Assembly: GCA_028704195.1 (NCBI GenBank)
Contig: JAQVLL010000072.1
Location: forward strand, 1-8,180
DNA length: 8,180 nt
DNA from: Smithellaceae bacterium
GTDB taxonomy: Bacteria > Desulfobacterota > Syntrophia > Syntrophales > Smithellaceae
Reading direction: 5' to 3'
Shown: positions 6,012-8,180 of the stretch, piece by piece
Layout: every line of letters begins with the position of its first letter
Numbering within the stretch: the stretch's first letter is position 1
Notes under the pieces: generated by a model
What the model was told of the DNA's origin: nothing
The model's database searches: none
Seen by the model: only the letters and a program-made list of their open reading frames with translations
Made by a program: the position numbers and the translations under genes

Positions 6012-8180
6012 GCGAGAAAACGCCACCCGTTAACGATTACAATGAAGACGAATATTATGCCGGCTGCATATATGAACGGCAGGATTTCTGGCGTGTCCGT
6101 CCGGCAAAGATCTATCTGTCTCGCGTATCCATCACGGATGAAGAAGTCAATGATCTCAAAAAACCTGCTGAAGAAGGCGTGATTATTTACGCCATCAAAC
6201 AGAGAAGCAAGCTCAACAGCCTGATCATTTCGGATATTGCGGGCCGCATGGGGCTGCCCAGGCCCGTCTACTGCCACGGCATAAACATGTCCTTTTGGCA
6301 GCCCATGTCCAAGATGCTGAAATTTCTCTGGTCATCCTTTTTGAGGCGTTTCCGGAAAAATCAGGTCACGCGTCAGGGAAAACTGGAATACCTGTCCAGG
6401 AAAATTGCGGGCAAAGAAAGCATTATTATCCATCTGGGAGAGTCGGAATTTATCGAAAGCCGCGACGCAGAAGATGTCCTTGCCACCCTGATCAACCTGC
6501 AAGGCAAGCTTCCCTTTCCCATATTTATTGTGCCCGTTCTGGTCGCCTACGGACGCCGCCGGGAAAAGGAAGATGAGAGCCTTGTCAACATCCTTTTCGG
6601 TCAGATGGAGCATACGGGTTCGCTGCGTCGATTAATAACATTTATACGTTATTCGAAACAGGCTTTTGTCATCCCGTCGACTCCGGTCAACCTCATCGAT
6701 TATCTGGCCGGCAACAGTGATTTAACGAGGGCTGAAATGGTCCACGATCTGCGCGGCGAACTGATCGACAGCATCGAAGAAGAAAAAACGGCCATTGTTG
6801 GACCGGCGCTGAAGTCACGCGCGGAGCTGATGGGAATGGCCATGCATGACCCGAAACTGAATCGGTTTATGGACGATCACGCACAGAAAACAAAGAGATC
6901 CAGAGAAGCCATCGCGAAGGATGCCCGCCGCTATCTGTATGAAATTGCAGCTGATTACCGGGAAACGTTCATTGAGATCTGGGTGAAACTTCTCAACTGG
7001 CTGTGGAACACGGTCTATGACGGACTGCAGATCGATTACGAGGGCCTTGCAAAAATCCGAAACCTGTCCAAAAAAATGCCTTTTGTCATCATTTCCTGCC
7101 ACAGGAGCCATATTGATTACCTTCTGCTTTCATACATATTCTTCAAGAACAATGTACAGATGCCGTTTATCGCGGCAGGCAGTAACATGTCTTTTTTCCC
7201 CATGGGTTATATCTTCCGTCGGTCCGGCGCTTTTTTCCTGCGCCGTAGCTTCCGGGGCAACAAACTCTACAGTGAGGTTTTTACGACATACCTGGCCCTC
7301 CTGCTCAAGGAAGGACTGCCCCTGGAATTCTTCATCGAAGGGGGGCGAAGCCGGACCGGGAAAATGGTCATGCCCAAATACGGACTGCTGTCGATGATCC
7401 TTCAGGCCTACCAGGAAAAATATTGCGAAAATCTGGCGGCAGTCCCTGTGTATATCGGCTATGACCGGGTAATCGAGGAACGGTCTTACCTCAATGAACT
7501 GTCCGGCCAGCCAAAGTCCCAGGAGAGCGCGGCGGAAATCATCAAAAGCACCAAAGTTCTGCGCAAGAGGTATGGAAGGGTTTATATCAATATCGGCGAG
7601 CCGATTATCATGAAAGACTACCTTGAGTCCCAGGACAAGCCCATGGAACAAATGACGCTGGACGAGCGCCAGAGTCTTTACCGGAAAATCGGGTATGAAG
7701 TTGTTCAGGAGATCAACAGGGTTTCCGTGGTTACCCCGTTTGCGCTGGTGGCCGCCGGACTTATGGGCCATGACCGGCGCGGCATTTCACATGATGAATT
7801 AGGCAGCATCGTCAATGAATTTTATGATTATCTGGTTACCATGCCGATCAAGTTTGCCGCGACGTTTGCCAACCGGGAAAGGGCGATCGCCGACGCGCTG
7901 AATATCTTCGTCTCGACCGGTATCATTTCCAGAATTGAAGCGGAAGAAGAAGAAGAGGAAATGCAGGAGGTGGTTTATTCGCTGGACGAAACGAAAAGAC
8001 TGAATCTTGAATATTACAAGAATAATATTCTGCACTACTTTGTTTCCATTTGTTTTGTGGCAACGTCCATGGTGAATAACCATGAAGACACGATGTCCCT
8101 TGCGAAAGTTTTAGGCGACTATAAATACCTGAAGTGGATTTTGTGGAATGAATTTATCTTTGACGAGAGGCGGGACGATG
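6008..8180 (+). CDS. plsB: Glycerol-3-phosphate 1-O-acyltransferase PlsB, 3'-truncated by window edge
   Basis: PlsB is an inner-membrane-associated enzyme that moves a fatty acyl group from acyl-ACP or acyl-CoA to position 1 of sn-glycerol-3-phosphate, the first step of phospholipid synthesis. The frame is open for 724 codons with no stop to the window edge. All four acyltransferase motifs are visible: HRSHID at 365-370 (catalytic His365 and Asp370), GAFFLRR at 407-413, FIEGGRSRTGK at 442-452, and VPVYIGYD from 479. Each sits about 59 residues later than in E. coli PlsB as I recall its numbering, so the N-terminal part is longer. If the rest is similar, about 140 residues are missing at the right edge. 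A glutamate-rich run occurs at 644-651. ATG 6008 is the only reasonable start, since an in-frame stop lies at 5984-5986. It follows ptsI by 46 bases with no terminator between. Confidence 0.95.
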   Translation, partial: MSEKTPPVNDYNEDEYYAGCIYERQDFWRVRPAKIYLSRVSITDEEVNDLKKPAEEGVIIYAIKQRSKLNSLIISDIAGRMGLPRPVYCHGINMSFWQPMSKMLKFLWSSFLRRFRKNQVTRQGKLEYLSRKIAGKESIIIHLGESEFIESRDAEDVLATLINLQGKLPFPIFIVPVLVAYGRRREKEDESLVNILFGQMEHTGSLRRLITFIRYSKQAFVIPSTPVNLIDYLAGNSDLTRAEMVHDLRGELIDSIEEEKTAIVGPALKSRAELMGMAMHDPKLNRFMDDHAQKTKRSREAIAKDARRYLYEIAADYRETFIEIWVKLLNWLWNTVYDGLQIDYEGLAKIRNLSKKMPFVIISCHRSHIDYLLLSYIFFKNNVQMPFIAAGSNMSFFPMGYIFRRSGAFFLRRSFRGNKLYSEVFTTYLALLLKEGLPLEFFIEGGRSRTGKMVMPKYGLLSMILQAYQEKYCENLAAVPVYIGYDRVIEERSYLNELSGQPKSQESAAEIIKSTKVLRKRYGRVYINIGEPIIMKDYLESQDKPMEQMTLDERQSLYRKIGYEVVQEINRVSVVTPFALVAAGLMGHDRRGISHDELGSIVNEFYDYLVTMPIKFAATFANRERAIADALNIFVSTGIISRIEAEEEEEEMQEVVYSLDETKRLNLEYYKNNILHYFVSICFVATSMVNNHEDTMSLAKVLGDYKYLKWILWNEFIFDERRDD

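Noticed and set aside
7130..7771. 213-codon open frame on the minus strand inside plsB
   Set aside because: It runs opposite the acyltransferase motifs of plsB and shows no domain; shadow frame.

Overview
The window looks like ordinary chromosomal DNA from a Gram-negative anaerobe-type lineage, most likely Desulfobacterota (the former Deltaproteobacteria, perhaps Syntrophales-like). This placement is inferred from gene content: pheT followed by ihfA and a short MerR regulator, a PxxKW cysteine-rich protein, a mannose-family PTS IID next to HPr and Enzyme I, and an E. coli-type PlsB acyltransferase. No mobile element, CRISPR array, rRNA or tRNA gene was found.

Left part (1-2378, plus strand): the 3' two thirds of pheT (the 5' end lies outside the window), ihfA, and a small MerR-family regulator. 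A probable hairpin terminator follows ihfA. A very strong bidirectional terminator at 2345-2378 separates merR from the convergent gene on its right.

Middle (2400-3149): a minus-strand gene for a small eight-cysteine PxxKW protein, then a sparse region of about 450 bases. That region holds one doubtful 102-codon reading frame, an 11-bp direct repeat, and a plausible promoter for the genes to its right.

Right part (3150-8180, plus strand): an apparently co-transcribed run of a PTS IID membrane protein, HPr (ptsH), Enzyme I (ptsI), and the glycerol-3-phosphate acyltransferase plsB, which runs off the right edge. Enzyme I takes phosphate from phosphoenolpyruvate and passes it to HPr. No sugar-specific IIA, IIB or IIC gene lies beside them, so this PTS set is either completed elsewhere or mainly regulatory. 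HPr keeps both the catalytic His and the regulatory Ser, which suggests control by an HPr kinase encoded elsewhere.

No clearly novel system is visible. The points most worth checking are the IID gene without its partners, the 2702-3149 interval, the symmetrical element upstream of ihfA, and the three-codon reading frame that overlaps the plsB start.
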